Below, piece by piece: positions 53,364 through 61,250 of a stretch of 64,000 nucleotides of DNA; position 1 is the first letter of the stretch, and each line of letters opens with the position of its first letter. This DNA is from CAYVZU01 sp964455935 (lineage in GTDB: Bacteria > Fibrobacterota > CAYVZU01): positions 6,670 through 70,669 of the forward strand of contig CAYVZU010000005.1 of NCBI GenBank assembly GCA_964455935.1, in the 5' to 3' direction. The position numbers and the translations under genes were made by a program. A model generated the notes under the pieces. That model ran no database searches. It was not told where the DNA came from and was given only the letters and a program-made list of their open reading frames with translations.

Positions 53364-54125
53364 CTACTCCACGCGAAACCGGGTTGCCCCTACGGACTGA
53401 GCCGGTTCGCCTCCCCGGCCGCCCCCCCCCCAAATAACCCGGATCCACCAATAGTAGAGGCCTGGGCGCAGAATGGGAACCGAAGTGCCCGGCGTGGTTG
53501 GGGTCGCCACAAAAGAGGCTGTATCATACGTATTCATCATGATAATGCACGATGGATTACAGATCTGAGCGCTCCAGAGGACGGTATCAGCGTTGGCAAT
53601 TCCCATGAACTGGTTAAACCCGCTGTGTAGATAGTCAATGGTCCATCGGAAGCTTTCCGCTGCGGCCGATACTGTTACATCGTTGAATGGGGAGATCAGC
53701 CTCGGAGCCCGGCAGGACCGCAGGCTGTCAATATTGGATGTGTCACTCCGGCCGGCCGGAATGGCCGAGTCATAAGCAAGAATCCGGTACTCGTAGGTGA
53801 CGATCGTATCTTCAAAGCGAACCTCACCGTCAAAAACGCGGCGCAGATGCGGAGGGATTTCCCTGAAAAGTCGCTGAAACCGGCGAATGGAATCCCCGCT
53901 GGTCCTGCGAAACAGTTCGAAACCGCGCAAGTCCTGGCCGTCGTCCCCGGGATCCGGATGAAAGTAGATCCAGAACCCGGGTTCTCCCACCGAATTGATT
54001 CCTGCGACAACGGAATCGATGACGGGCCGCAAAGGCGGCCCATTCGTCTCCGTGTCGGGACAGAGAAACCCAAACAGCAGGGGAACAAGCGCGCAGGCCG
54101 CTATCAACAGGCGGCGCATGGTCAT
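53364..54125 (-). CDS. Predicted lipoprotein encoded before the C25 peptidase
   Basis: A 253-residue protein with a lipoprotein-like signal (RRLLIAACALVPLLFGFLC, Cys at about residue 22). The mature part looks like one or two fibronectin-type or Ig-like beta sandwiches, with repeated Y-x-Y and W-x-I strands (TIVTYEYRILAYDS, LYYWWIRVIWGGG). No catalytic motif is seen. The ATG overlaps the ruvX stop (ATGA), and the C25 gene starts 9 bases after the stop, so a role in anchoring or assisting the secreted peptidase is inferred from context only. Confidence 0.65.
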   Translation of the reverse strand: MTMRRLLIAACALVPLLFGFLCPDTETNGPPLRPVIDSVVAGINSVGEPGFWIYFHPDPGDDGQDLRGFELFRRTSGDSIRRFQRLFREIPPHLRRVFDGEVRFEDTIVTYEYRILAYDSAIPAGRSDTSNIDSLRSCRAPRLISPFNDVTVSAAAESFRWTIDYLHSGFNQFMGIANADTVLWSAQICNPSCIIMMNTYDTASFVATPTTPGTSVPILRPGLYYWWIRVIWGGGGRGGEPAQSVGATRFRVE

Positions 54126-54535
54126 GGATGCCTCGAATCAAGGTAGGATTGAAGAATGAGACAGGCGGCGATTCGGTCCACGTGGGGCCGGTGCTTTTTG
54201 CGTTTGAGGCCTCGTTGAGCCAGTGATTTGTGGGCCGAATCGGAACTGTACGCTTCGTCGGTCAACTCGACCTCCATGTCCAGTCGCGCCCGCAGGGCCG
54301 CGGCAAACGCTTCAATTTCGGGCGCCAGTTCACCGGCTTCCCCGCCGTGGCGTTGCGGGTGGCCTACCACAATGCGTTCCACGCCCAACTCGAGGGAAAG
54401 GGCGCGGATGCGGCTTACCGGATCGGGGGTTCTTTCTCGATCCAGGGTCTCGATTCCCCGGGCCAATGTTTGGGTCTCATCGCTGACGGCGATGCCAATC
54501 CGCCTCCGCCCGTAATCAATGCCCAGGATGCGCAA
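54122..54535 (-). CDS. ruvX: Holliday junction resolvase-like YqgF/RuvX
   Basis: A 137-residue RNase H-fold protein. It begins MRILGIDYGRRRIGIAVSD, with the first catalytic Asp in GIDYG; VVGHPQRHGG and the later acidic block ELTDEAYSS and DRIAACLILQSYL complete the family pattern. YqgF/RuvX acts in pre-16S rRNA 5' end processing and has been linked to recombination. It starts 3 bases after the SH3 gene stop, within the packed lpxK-C25 run. Confidence 0.9.
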   Translation of the reverse strand: MRILGIDYGRRRIGIAVSDETQTLARGIETLDRERTPDPVSRIRALSLELGVERIVVGHPQRHGGEAGELAPEIEAFAAALRARLDMEVELTDEAYSSDSAHKSLAQRGLKRKKHRPHVDRIAACLILQSYLDSRHP

Positions 54536-54538
54536 AGG

Positions 54539-54919
54539 CTAAACCTCTGCCTGCCGCCTTTGCCGGCCGCGCAAGCCGAAAAACGCGGAAACCGCGACGA
54601 CAACAATGGCCAGAAATGCCAGAATCCCGCGCACGCTTGACGAGGCGCGTACGTTTTCAACCTTGGCATCCCGCGCCGGAATAAACCCGACCCGGCCATC
54701 CTCAAGCCGGACGCGGAACCACTTCTGGCCCGCGTGATCGAGTTCGAACCGCTCGTTTTTCGAGGCCATGCGAATAATCGACGAGTCCGGGTCCAGGGCA
54801 CTGTAGATTTTCGTAAACGGACTTGTAATGACCGCCTGCTCCGCGCTCAGCGCCGGAACCGGCGCCGCCGCCAACATAACCAGTATGGACATTAGGCCTG
54901 CCAAGCAGAATGACTTCAT
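54539..54919 (-). CDS. Small exported SH3-domain membrane protein
   Basis: A 126-residue protein from the ATG at 54919 (MKSFCLAGLMSILVMLAAA). The start is chosen because its ATGA overlaps the nadA stop; the longer frame lies within nadA. After the signal peptide comes a bacterial SH3-like domain (about 30-85; ITSPFTKIYSALDPDS, WFRVRLEDGRVGFIPARDA), then a C-terminal membrane segment (ILAFLAIVVVAVSAFFGL) and a basic tail. It would face the periplasm and may bind cell wall or a partner protein. Function unknown. Confidence 0.7.
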   Translation of the reverse strand: MKSFCLAGLMSILVMLAAAPVPALSAEQAVITSPFTKIYSALDPDSSIIRMASKNERFELDHAGQKWFRVRLEDGRVGFIPARDAKVENVRASSSVRGILAFLAIVVVAVSAFFGLRGRQRRQAEV

Positions 54920-55857
54920 AGACTCACCATCCTTTCCAGGGCTTGAACTGCTTTTTCCCGAACCCGTTCGGGCACCGTGATTTCCCATTCCTCATGATCA
55001 AGGGCCCAGGCCAGTTTGGCCAGGTCCGTCAATTTCATATTCGAACAGACCGCCTGCGAGTCCAGCGGGTGAAACGTTTTTTCGGGATACCGGTCACGCA
55101 GTTGCTCGATGAGACCAAGCTCTGTACCGATGATGAACTCACGCGCCTTTGATTCACCGCAAAACCGAATCATTCCCGCAGTGGATTCCACCGCGTCCGC
55201 GGCCTCAAACACCTCCGGCGGGCACTCCGGATGCACCACAAGCAGAGCGTTGGGATGGGCCTGCCGGGCGGTCACGACGTTTGCACGGCGCATGCGGTCA
55301 TGCACGATGCAGTAGCCGTCCCACGGGATTATGTCGGCGCCGGTCATTTTTTGCACGTAGCGGGCCAGGTTGCGGTCCGGTACAAACAGAATCCTGCGGT
55401 TCCCCAACGAACGAATCACCACCACGGCGTTTGACGATGTACAGCAGATCTCGCTCTCGGCTTTCACTTCGGCCGACGAATTGACATAGCAGACCACGGC
55501 GGCATCCGGGTGCCGGGCCCGGAATTCGCGCAGCTTCTCGGCTGTAATCATGTTGGCCATGGGGCAGCCGGCATTGCGGTCCGGCAGGATGACCTTCTTC
55601 TGCGGATTGAGGATCTTTGCGCTCTCAGCCATGAAATGAACGCCGCAGAAAACAATCAGCGGGTTTCGCGTCCTGGCAGCTTCCCTGGCAAGCTGAAGCG
55701 AGTCGCCAACCCGGTCGCCCAATTTCTGGATTTCCAGCCGCTGGTAATTGTGCACGAGAAGCAGCGCGTCTTTTTCCTGGCGAGCCTTGCGGATTCGCGC
55801 AGCCAGATCATCGCGTGAGAGCTGGTAATACTCGCTTAATGTTTCCATGCCTGGCAT
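54916..55857 (-). CDS. nadA: Quinolinate synthase
   Basis: A roughly 313-residue enzyme from the ATG at 55857, preceded by GGAG inside the lpxK gene; an ATG at 55848 is the alternative. It condenses iminoaspartate with dihydroxyacetone phosphate to quinolinate for NAD synthesis and carries a [4Fe-4S] cluster. Conserved blocks are LLVHNYQR, GDSLQLA, FCGVHFMAESAKIL, PDRNAGCPMA, VCYVNSSAEVKAESE, CCTSSNAV and the C-terminal VCSNMKLT. It overlaps lpxK by about 20 bases and the SH3 gene by 4. nadB and nadC are not here. Confidence 0.94.
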   Translation of the reverse strand: MPGMETLSEYYQLSRDDLAARIRKARQEKDALLLVHNYQRLEIQKLGDRVGDSLQLAREAARTRNPLIVFCGVHFMAESAKILNPQKKVILPDRNAGCPMANMITAEKLREFRARHPDAAVVCYVNSSAEVKAESEICCTSSNAVVVIRSLGNRRILFVPDRNLARYVQKMTGADIIPWDGYCIVHDRMRRANVVTARQAHPNALLVVHPECPPEVFEAADAVESTAGMIRFCGESKAREFIIGTELGLIEQLRDRYPEKTFHPLDSQAVCSNMKLTDLAKLAWALDHEEWEITVPERVREKAVQALERMVSL

Positions 55858-56861
55858 AACCACTCCGCGAATTCGTCTCTCTGGAAAATAACCATTTCAA
55901 CGTCCAGGACGTAAACCGGCATTCCGGTCATCGGCAATCCGTCCAGCCGGGCCGCGTCCTTTTCCGTGGTCAGGGCGATTTGGGCGCCCTCCCTCTCGAA
56001 ATCGCGAACAAGCGCCCCCAGTTGCCCCGTGGAAAAAACATGATGATCGCGAAACCAGCGCCGCGCCGCAAGCCGACAGCCTTCCCGCAGCAGTAGGCGT
56101 TCAAAACGCGCGGGATGGGCGATCGCGGCGAATGCGGCAAGTCTGCGGTCGGCCAGAAAGGAAACAGGCTGGAGTTTGTCGGTCCCCAATTGGCGCACGC
56201 CGGACGTTCGAAGCTCCGACGTAAAAACAGGACGGCCCGGGAAGTGCCGCTTGAGCTGTTCGACGGCCTCCAGCCGGGAGTTGGAATCCTCTCCTTTGAC
56301 CAGAAAACCCGAAGCGCGGCCAAGCGACGACAGCGGCTCGCGCAGAAGCCCGGCCGGTAGAAGCCGATCTTTCCAGGGAGGCCTATCCGCATCGATGACC
56401 ACCAGATCCAGCGTCCGTCCAAGGCTTCGGTGCTGAAAACCATCATCGAGGACCAGACAGTCGGCTGCCGTACACGAAAGGACTTGGCTGGCCGTAGCCA
56501 CCCGGTCGGCGCCAATGCCCATGGGGCAGCGCAGCCTGCGGAAAAGCATGGCCGGTTCGTCTCCAATTTCGGTCCAGGAAACCGCCCTTTCGCGGCCGGT
56601 AAGAATTACGTCTTTGCGGGATTTGCGGCCATAGCCCCGGCTGAGAATACCGGGGCGGTGATTGCGAAGCCGCAGCAGCGAACAAATCTGGGCCACGGCA
56701 GGGGTTTTTCCCGTTCCGCCCAGGCTGAGGTTGCCCACGGAAATTACGGGGACCGGCAACGCATGGGGACGTAGCCAGGCGCGGTCCCAAAAGGCGTTGC
56801 GCGCGCCAATAGCCGCTCCGTAGCAGCGGGAAAGAATGGAAAGCGGTGCTTGCAGGCTCAT
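55836..56861 (-). CDS. lpxK: Tetraacyldisaccharide 4'-kinase
   Basis: A 341-residue lipid A kinase from the ATG at 56861 (MSLQAPLSILSRCYGAA); the open frame further upstream is antisense to metX and not coding. The P-loop VISVGNLSLGGTGKTPAV lies near residue 45, followed by RPGILSRGYGR, GDEPAMLFRR, the LDDGFQHR motif and a C-terminal ATTEKD-like block (ALTTEKDAARL). It phosphorylates the lipid A precursor at the inner membrane, showing that the organism makes lipopolysaccharide. It is the first gene of the packed minus run, divergent from metX with 93 bases between starts. Confidence 0.93.
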   Translation of the reverse strand: MSLQAPLSILSRCYGAAIGARNAFWDRAWLRPHALPVPVISVGNLSLGGTGKTPAVAQICSLLRLRNHRPGILSRGYGRKSRKDVILTGRERAVSWTEIGDEPAMLFRRLRCPMGIGADRVATASQVLSCTAADCLVLDDGFQHRSLGRTLDLVVIDADRPPWKDRLLPAGLLREPLSSLGRASGFLVKGEDSNSRLEAVEQLKRHFPGRPVFTSELRTSGVRQLGTDKLQPVSFLADRRLAAFAAIAHPARFERLLLREGCRLAARRWFRDHHVFSTGQLGALVRDFEREGAQIALTTEKDAARLDGLPMTGMPVYVLDVEMVIFQRDEFAEWLCQAWKH

Positions 56862-56954
56862 CCTTACTTGGGAATTAAATGTATTCCAAAAAGGAAATCC
56901 AGACCGATGCGCATTGTCCGCTTCGGGCTTCACGGCATTTGTTATATTTAAGGC

Positions 56955-58133
56955 ATGCCCGACTACAGGGACAGCGTCGGTCTCGTCGAAACCAAATTCT
57001 TCACCTTTGCCGAGCCCCCCCATCAACTCGCCCTCGAATCCGGAGGACGGCTTGGCCCCATTACCCTGGCGTATGAAACCTACGGCCAACCGGATGCCCA
57101 TCGCAAAAACACCATCCTGATCGTGCATGCCCTTTCCGGCGATGCCCATTGCGCCGGCTACCACACCGGAGCGCCGGACGAGAAGCCCGGCTGGTGGGAA
57201 ACCATGATCGGTCCCGGCAAGGCATTTGACACGAACAAATACTACATCGTCTGCTCCAATGTAATTGGCGGGTGCCAGGGATCGACCGGGCCGGCCTCGA
57301 CCAATCCCGAGACCGGCAGGCCTNNNNNNNNNNCTTTCGGGCTCTCGTTCCCCATGGTTACCATTCGCGACATGGTTCTGGCGCAGAAGCTGTTGCTGGA
57401 GCATCTGGGTGTCGAGGATGTCCTTTCCATTGCGGGCGGATCTATGGGCGGGATGCAAGCGCTGCAGTGGGCGGTTTCGTATCCCAGAGTGGTGCGCTCG
57501 GCCATTCCCATTGCCACCGCGGCCCGGCTTTCGGCCCAGAGCATTGCCTTGGACGAGGTGGGCCGCCAGGCCATCCTGTCGGACCCAAACTGGAGCAACG
57601 GCGACTACTATGGCAAAGCCGTGCCGGAGAAAGGTCTTGCGATCGCCCGGATGCTGGGCCACATTACGTATCTGAGCGAGACCACGTTCGATAGCAAATT
57701 CGGCCGCCGATTGCAGGACAAAGACGGCTACAGCTACGATTTCGTAACGGAATTTCAGGTTGAAAGTTACCTGAAGTACAAAGGCAGCCAGTTCGTGGAA
57801 CGGTTTGACGCCAACAGCTATCTCTACATCACGCGCGCCATAGACTACTTCGATCTGGCGCCCGAAGGCAAGCCCCTCCAGGAGGCATTTCGCGAAATCC
57901 GGACGAAATTTCTGGTCCTTTCATTTAGTTCCGATTGGCTGTTTCCGCCGCACCAGTCCATGGCCATTGTGAAAGCCCTGCGCGCCAATGCAATACCGGT
58001 GACATACTGCAATATCGAGTCGCCCTACGGACACGACGCGTTTCTGCTGGAGAACGAGAGCATGGCGTTCCTGATCCGAAATTTTCTGGACAATGTATAC
58101 CAGGAATCGCTGCGCGAGGCGGGGCGCAAATGA
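56955..58133 (+). CDS. metX: Homoserine O-acetyltransferase (interrupted by an assembly gap)
   Basis: A 392-residue alpha/beta hydrolase that acetylates homoserine for methionine synthesis. Blocks present are LAYETYG, NTILIVHALSGDAH, GPGKAFDTNKYYIVCSNVIGGCQGSTGP, the nucleophile elbow GGSMGGMQALQWA and the C-terminal PYGHDAFL with the catalytic His. Ten Ns (57324-57333) interrupt the strongly conserved NPETGRP-(Y/F)-G-L segment. Here the residues on both sides already form a continuous family sequence, so the gap probably hides no real bases. The ATG lies 6 bases after a TATATT box without Shine-Dalgarno. metW follows with an ATGA overlap. Confidence 0.93.
   Translation: MPDYRDSVGLVETKFFTFAEPPHQLALESGGRLGPITLAYETYGQPDAHRKNTILIVHALSGDAHCAGYHTGAPDEKPGWWETMIGPGKAFDTNKYYIVCSNVIGGCQGSTGPASTNPETGRPXXXXFGLSFPMVTIRDMVLAQKLLLEHLGVEDVLSIAGGSMGGMQALQWAVSYPRVVRSAIPIATAARLSAQSIALDEVGRQAILSDPNWSNGDYYGKAVPEKGLAIARMLGHITYLSETTFDSKFGRRLQDKDGYSYDFVTEFQVESYLKYKGSQFVERFDANSYLYITRAIDYFDLAPEGKPLQEAFREIRTKFLVLSFSSDWLFPPHQSMAIVKALRANAIPVTYCNIESPYGHDAFLLENESMAFLIRNFLDNVYQESLREAGRK
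57324..57333. other. Assembly gap (10 N) in metX
   Basis: Ten unresolved bases. The left flank ends GRP (CCT) and the right flank resumes with CTTTCGGG, encoding FGLSFP. Family alignment expects P-F-G-L directly, so the flanks probably overlap and the true gap is zero or negative. Confidence 0.95.
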
Positions 58134-58756
58134 CAACCGCCAGACGATCATCCTTTGTGCCGCACACCCGCGTGGATACAAGCCTGATCTTCGATCTTGT
58201 TCCGCCCAATTGCAGCGTGCTCGATCTGGGTTGCGGAGATGGCGAACTACTGGCCCGATTGATTGCCGAGAAGAAGGTCCAGGCAAGCGCGGTCGAGATT
58301 TCTCATGAAGGCATTCTCGAATGCGTGGCCCGCGGCCTGGACGTTTGCCAGGTCGACATCGACAGAGGGCTGGAGGACTTCGGCGACAACTCCTTCGACT
58401 ATGTCATTCTGAACCAGACATTGCAGGCCGTGCACAAACCCGACCTGGTGATCCGGGAAATGCTGCGCGTGGGCCGTCATGGGATTGTGGGATTTCCCAA
58501 TTTCGGCAACTGGCGCATCCGCCTGCAGCTACTGCTTGGAGGTCGCGCGCCGCGGACCCGCTCCCTGCCCTTTCATTGGTATAACACGCCCAATATCCGG
58601 GTGCTGACCCGGCAGGACTTCAGAGACTTCTGCGAAAAGAGCGGCATTCATATTCTCCGTGAAGTGAACCTTGTCCCGCGCGGCGGGAAGGGCTCGGTGG
58701 TACGCATCCTGCCCAACCTGTTCGCCGAGATCTGCGTTTTTGTGATCGAGAAATAA
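58130..58756 (+). CDS. metW: MetW-like methyltransferase-fold protein
   Basis: A 208-residue protein from the ATG at 58130 (MTTARRSSFVPHTRVDTSLI), overlapping the metX stop by four bases; the longer upstream frame lies inside metX. The SAM-binding loop VLDLGCGDGELLARL is near residue 33, followed by FDYVILNQTLQAVHKP and FPNFGNWRIRLQLLLGGRAP, typical of MetW. MetW works with MetX as a partner subunit or activator in homoserine acetylation in several bacteria; the adjacency here supports that. SH- or SAM-chemistry cannot be told from sequence. Confidence 0.92.
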   Translation: MTTARRSSFVPHTRVDTSLIFDLVPPNCSVLDLGCGDGELLARLIAEKKVQASAVEISHEGILECVARGLDVCQVDIDRGLEDFGDNSFDYVILNQTLQAVHKPDLVIREMLRVGRHGIVGFPNFGNWRIRLQLLLGGRAPRTRSLPFHWYNTPNIRVLTRQDFRDFCEKSGIHILREVNLVPRGGKGSVVRILPNLFAEICVFVIEK

Positions 58757-58840
58757 GGCCCCTCGCAAAGCAACTTCCCTGCGATCCGTTCCGCGCGCTT
58801 TGGCCTTCGCTCCAACCGTGTCCTATATTATTTTCCCGGC

Positions 58841-59758
58841 ATGCGCCTCGCCCCAACGATGTCCGGAATCGTCCTGCTGCTTCTGCTGTCGGCCCAGGCC
58901 GGGCAATCGGCCTCTTTGGTTTCCGATTCTCTTTGGAGCGGAATCAAACCCTGGAGCAATGCCGGGGCGAATCTTTACCGAAGCTTCACCGGGTGGAATT
59001 CCCTGCTTCATGTCTCGGCCGCGGGCGCCACGTATGCGATCATGGAATCAGGCGCGGACTATGACGCCGAGCGGTATTTCAATCGCCACCCGGATGTTTC
59101 CGCGGCCTTCATGCCCGTCGCCATTACCGGAATGGTCGGCCCGGTGGGACTGTCGGCCTTTGCCTACCTTCGGGGACGGGTAAGAAAAGACCTGCCGCTA
59201 TACGGCGCCGGTTGCGCGCTGATGCAAGCCAACAGCATGTCCTGGCTCTACACAAGCACTTTAAAGTCCATTACCGGCAGACCGTACCCCAATCCTTACG
59301 AACCCGATATGGATCAGCAGAGCCGCACCTTTCGGTTCGGTTTTATGCGGGGAGGCATTTTCTGGGGATGGCCTTCGGGCCATACGGCGGCCACTATGGC
59401 CACGGCATCATGCCTGGCCCATTACTATCCCGAGAAACGCTGGATCACTATAACCGGATATCTCTGGACTGCCTACACAATGGTGGGCGTGGCAGCGGTT
59501 GGCGGCGGACACATGCACTGGCTGTCCGACGGAGTCGCGGCAGCTCTGATGAACTATGCCATCGGCTCCACGGTGGGACGATCGTTTCGGCGCTTGACAA
59601 ACTCCCGGCTGCAAGAGACAAGCCTTCAACAGATTGAACTCATCCCCATCCGGAGGGGAACGAGCCGGGGGCTGGGATTGGCATACCGCTTTGGAAGCAA
59701 AAGCGCGCCCGAAGGCGCGCCTTTGTCAACACGGTTTTCAGGCCGGATCAGGCACTGA
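58841..59758 (+). CDS. PAP2-superfamily membrane phosphatase-like protein
   Basis: A 305-residue membrane protein with an N-terminal signal or anchor (VLLLLLSAQA). Motif 1 is KSITGRPYP (142-150), motif 2 is PSGH (178-181) and motif 3 is HMHWLSD with His226 and Asp230. The Arg expected seven residues before that aspect of motif 3 (the R of SRxxxxxH) appears as Val220, so the phosphate pocket may be impaired. PAP2 enzymes dephosphorylate lipid substrates such as undecaprenyl diphosphate, lipid A or phosphatidylglycerol phosphate. The gene end overlaps the converging hsp20 gene by 11 bases. A TATATT box lies 11 bases before the ATG. Confidence 0.78.
   Translation: MRLAPTMSGIVLLLLLSAQAGQSASLVSDSLWSGIKPWSNAGANLYRSFTGWNSLLHVSAAGATYAIMESGADYDAERYFNRHPDVSAAFMPVAITGMVGPVGLSAFAYLRGRVRKDLPLYGAGCALMQANSMSWLYTSTLKSITGRPYPNPYEPDMDQQSRTFRFGFMRGGIFWGWPSGHTAATMATASCLAHYYPEKRWITITGYLWTAYTMVGVAAVGGGHMHWLSDGVAAALMNYAIGSTVGRSFRRLTNSRLQETSLQQIELIPIRRGTSRGLGLAYRFGSKSAPEGAPLSTRFSGRIRH
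59697..59720 (-). terminator. Terminator of the hsp20 operon, inside the PAP2 gene end
   Basis: On the minus strand GCGCGCC-TTCG-GGCGCGC is a 7-base G+C stem with a TTCG tetraloop, followed by TTTT. It lies about 30 bases after the last hsp20 stop and is encoded within the last codons of the converging PAP2 gene. Confidence 0.5.
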
Positions 59759-60146
59759 TCTCAATTCGTTTGGGCTTTGCCTCCTCCCGCCGCGGTATCG
59801 TGACGAGAAGGACTCCATTTTCCAGTTTACCGCTGATCTTGGTCTTGTCGAATTCCTCGCCAATCGAAAAGGCGCGAAAGTAATCGCCTATCCGATACTG
59901 ACGCACAGCGGTTCCCTCGGGCTCTTTGAAGCTGTTCCGGGCGCGGATTGTCAGGATATTGTTTTCGTCGACCTCGATTTTCACATCTCCCTTTTCCACG
60001 CCGGGAAGGTCCACGGCAAAGAGCATGGCCTCTTCGGAATCCGCGATATCCACATCCGGGCTGTAGGCGTTGGCCGCTGAGACAAGCTGTTCGGCCGTCG
60101 ATGCCTCGACTTCCCTTTTTTCTCTCTTCTCAAGTTCCGTAGCCAT
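59748..60146 (-). CDS. Hsp20/alpha-crystallin small heat-shock protein (third of three)
   Basis: A 132-residue small heat-shock protein. The alpha-crystallin domain (about 28-125) shows AMLFAVDLPGVEKGDVKIEV, LTIRARN and the GVLLVTIPR block; the N-terminal arm is short and charged (EKREKREVEAST). It lacks a clear C-terminal I-x-I tail. It should hold unfolding proteins as an ATP-independent chaperone and hand them to DnaK, which is encoded on the other side of the shared promoter region. AAGGAGG precedes the ATG. The stop overlaps the converging PAP2 gene. Confidence 0.9.
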   Translation of the reverse strand: MATELEKREKREVEASTAEQLVSAANAYSPDVDIADSEEAMLFAVDLPGVEKGDVKIEVDENNILTIRARNSFKEPEGTAVRQYRIGDYFRAFSIGEEFDKTKISGKLENGVLLVTIPRREEAKPKRIEISA

Positions 60147-60156
60147 AATCTCCTCC

Positions 60157-60576
60157 TTATTTCGCTTCGACTTGAATGACCTTGGGTTTGAATTCTTCGG
60201 CTTTGGGCATGGTGATGGTTAAAACCCCATTCTTGAATCCGGCAGCGATTTTATCGGGCATAACCCGCGACGGGACCCGCACGTTCTTTTCGAACTCCCC
60301 GACGGAGCGCTCTCTTCGAACGTAGCTTACGTTCTGACCAAGGGCCGGATTTCGTTTGCCGGTAATTGTGAGAATGTTGCCCGACACATGCACGCTCACA
60401 TCGTCCTTCGATAGCCCGGGCAGCTCCGCGGTAACCACAATATCATCCTTTCTGTCATAAACATTGAGCAGCGGAAACGAGTAGCCGTCGTTGGAAAACC
60501 CAAATTGCTCCATCAGGTCGTCCATGGACGTCCGCATGCGGTCCAGTTCGGCAATGGGATCGAATCTCCACAGCAT
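60157..60576 (-). CDS. Hsp20/alpha-crystallin small heat-shock protein (second of three)
   Basis: A 139-residue small heat-shock protein with the N-terminal W-x-P-like start typical of bacterial class A members (MLWRFDPIAELDRMRTSMDD). An alpha-crystallin domain (about 38-135; VTAELPGLSKDDVSVHV, LTITGKRNPA, KNGVLTITMPKAE) and a C-terminal I-x-V (KVIQVEAK) follow. AGGAGG lies before the ATG, 14 bases after the first hsp20 stop. It is more distant from the other two than they might be expected to be for recent duplicates, so the three are old paralogues. Confidence 0.92.
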   Translation of the reverse strand: MLWRFDPIAELDRMRTSMDDLMEQFGFSNDGYSFPLLNVYDRKDDIVVTAELPGLSKDDVSVHVSGNILTITGKRNPALGQNVSYVRRERSVGEFEKNVRVPSRVMPDKIAAGFKNGVLTITMPKAEEFKPKVIQVEAK

Positions 60577-60590
60577 AGTGCCTCCTTTAG

Positions 60591-61046
60591 TTATCCGATC
60601 TTCACCTCAATTTTCCTCTTGTCTTTTTCTTTTTCCGCTTTGGGGATCGCGACATCGAGCACGCCGTTTTTGCAGACAGCCTTTGCCTTGCCCCAGTCGA
60701 GACCGGCCCGCAGAGGAATCGTGCGCTCGAACGAGCCGTAGCGAATCTCGCGGAAGTGGATATCGGCTTCCTTGCGCTCCTGCTCTTCCTTCTTGTTTCC
60801 ACGGATCACAAGCGAACCATCCTGGTAAACGAGTTCCAGGTCCTTTTGCGAAAGACCGGGAACCTCCGCCCTTACCATAACCCGATTTTCGTCCTCGAAC
60901 ACATCCACCGCCGCCAGTCCGGCGCCCTTTTCCCGAAACGGCTCCAGGGCGCTGGAGAACGGCTCACGCAAGTCATCGAGCCAATCCTCGAAAGGCGAGG
61001 ACATCGCTCGCCGTGCCCTGCGGAAAGGGATCAGCGATTTCAGCAT
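60591..61046 (-). CDS. Hsp20/alpha-crystallin small heat-shock protein (first of three)
   Basis: A 151-residue small heat-shock protein. A basic N-terminus (MLKSLIPFRRARRAMSSPF) precedes the alpha-crystallin domain (about 45-145; VRAEVPGLSQKDLELVY, LVIRGNKKEE, KNGVLDVAIPKAEK) and a C-terminal IEVKIG. AAGGAGGTGA precedes the ATG. It is the first gene of the tandem hsp20 operon and is divergent from dnaK. A minus-strand sigma-54 promoter is proposed 36-50 bases upstream of its start. Confidence 0.92.
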   Translation of the reverse strand: MLKSLIPFRRARRAMSSPFEDWLDDLREPFSSALEPFREKGAGLAAVDVFEDENRVMVRAEVPGLSQKDLELVYQDGSLVIRGNKKEEQERKEADIHFREIRYGSFERTIPLRAGLDWGKAKAVCKNGVLDVAIPKAEKEKDKRKIEVKIG

Positions 61047-61081
61047 AGGTTCACCTCCTTTTTGTTTGCGTGCTTAACAAT

Positions 61082-61096
61082 GCAAGACACATGCCA
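61082..61096 (-). promoter_or_regulatory. Sigma-54 (-24/-12) promoter for the hsp20 operon
   Basis: Minus strand TGGCATGTGTCTTGC: the invariant GG and GC are separated by exactly 10 bases, as sigma-54 requires, and both flanking motifs (TGGCA, TTGC) fit the consensus. Start of transcription would be near 61070, leaving a short leader with the AAGGAGGTGA before the first hsp20 ATG at 61046. Confidence 0.75.
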
Positions 61097-61146
61097 GGGC
61101 GGGAATTGCGATTTTACGGACGGCAAACCGGGGAGCCCCTTGTGTC

Positions 61147-61163
61147 TGTTTCACCGTGAAACA
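61147..61163. promoter_or_regulatory. Palindrome TGTTTCA-CCG-TGAAACA, candidate activator site 1
   Basis: A perfect 7-3-7 inverted repeat. Its centre (61155) is about 85 bases upstream of the proposed hsp20 start and about 107 upstream of the proposed dnaK start, both within the usual range of sigma-54 enhancer sites. Confidence 0.7.
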
Positions 61164-61170
61164 CGGGAGC

Positions 61171-61187
61171 TGTTTCATTCTGAACGA
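61171..61187. promoter_or_regulatory. Palindrome TGTTTCA-TTC-TGAACGA, candidate activator site 2
   Basis: Second copy with a perfect left half and five of seven matching bases in the right half, 24 bases from the first. Two sites a little over two helical turns apart suit cooperative binding of a hexamer-forming activator. Confidence 0.6.
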
Positions 61188-61235
61188 AACGGGCATGGCG
61201 GGTTGAATCCAGCCTGATTATCGCAAAAGACGGTC

Positions 61236-61250
61236 TGGCATACTGGTTGC
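61236..61250 (+). promoter_or_regulatory. Sigma-54 (-24/-12) promoter for dnaK
   Basis: TGGCATACTGGTTGC: GG and GC separated by exactly 10 bases, with consensus TGGCA and TTGC. Transcription would start near 61262, with a leader of about 37 bases and GGGAGG before the dnaK ATG at 61299. Confidence 0.75.

Noticed and set aside
56862..57662. Upstream extension of the lpxK frame
   Set aside because: It is antisense to metX and crosses the assembly gap. LpxK homology begins at 56861.
61147..61163. NifA enhancer site reading of the palindrome
   Set aside because: NifA sites are TGT-N10-ACA; here the spacing between TGT and ACA is 11, and no nitrogen-fixation genes are nearby.
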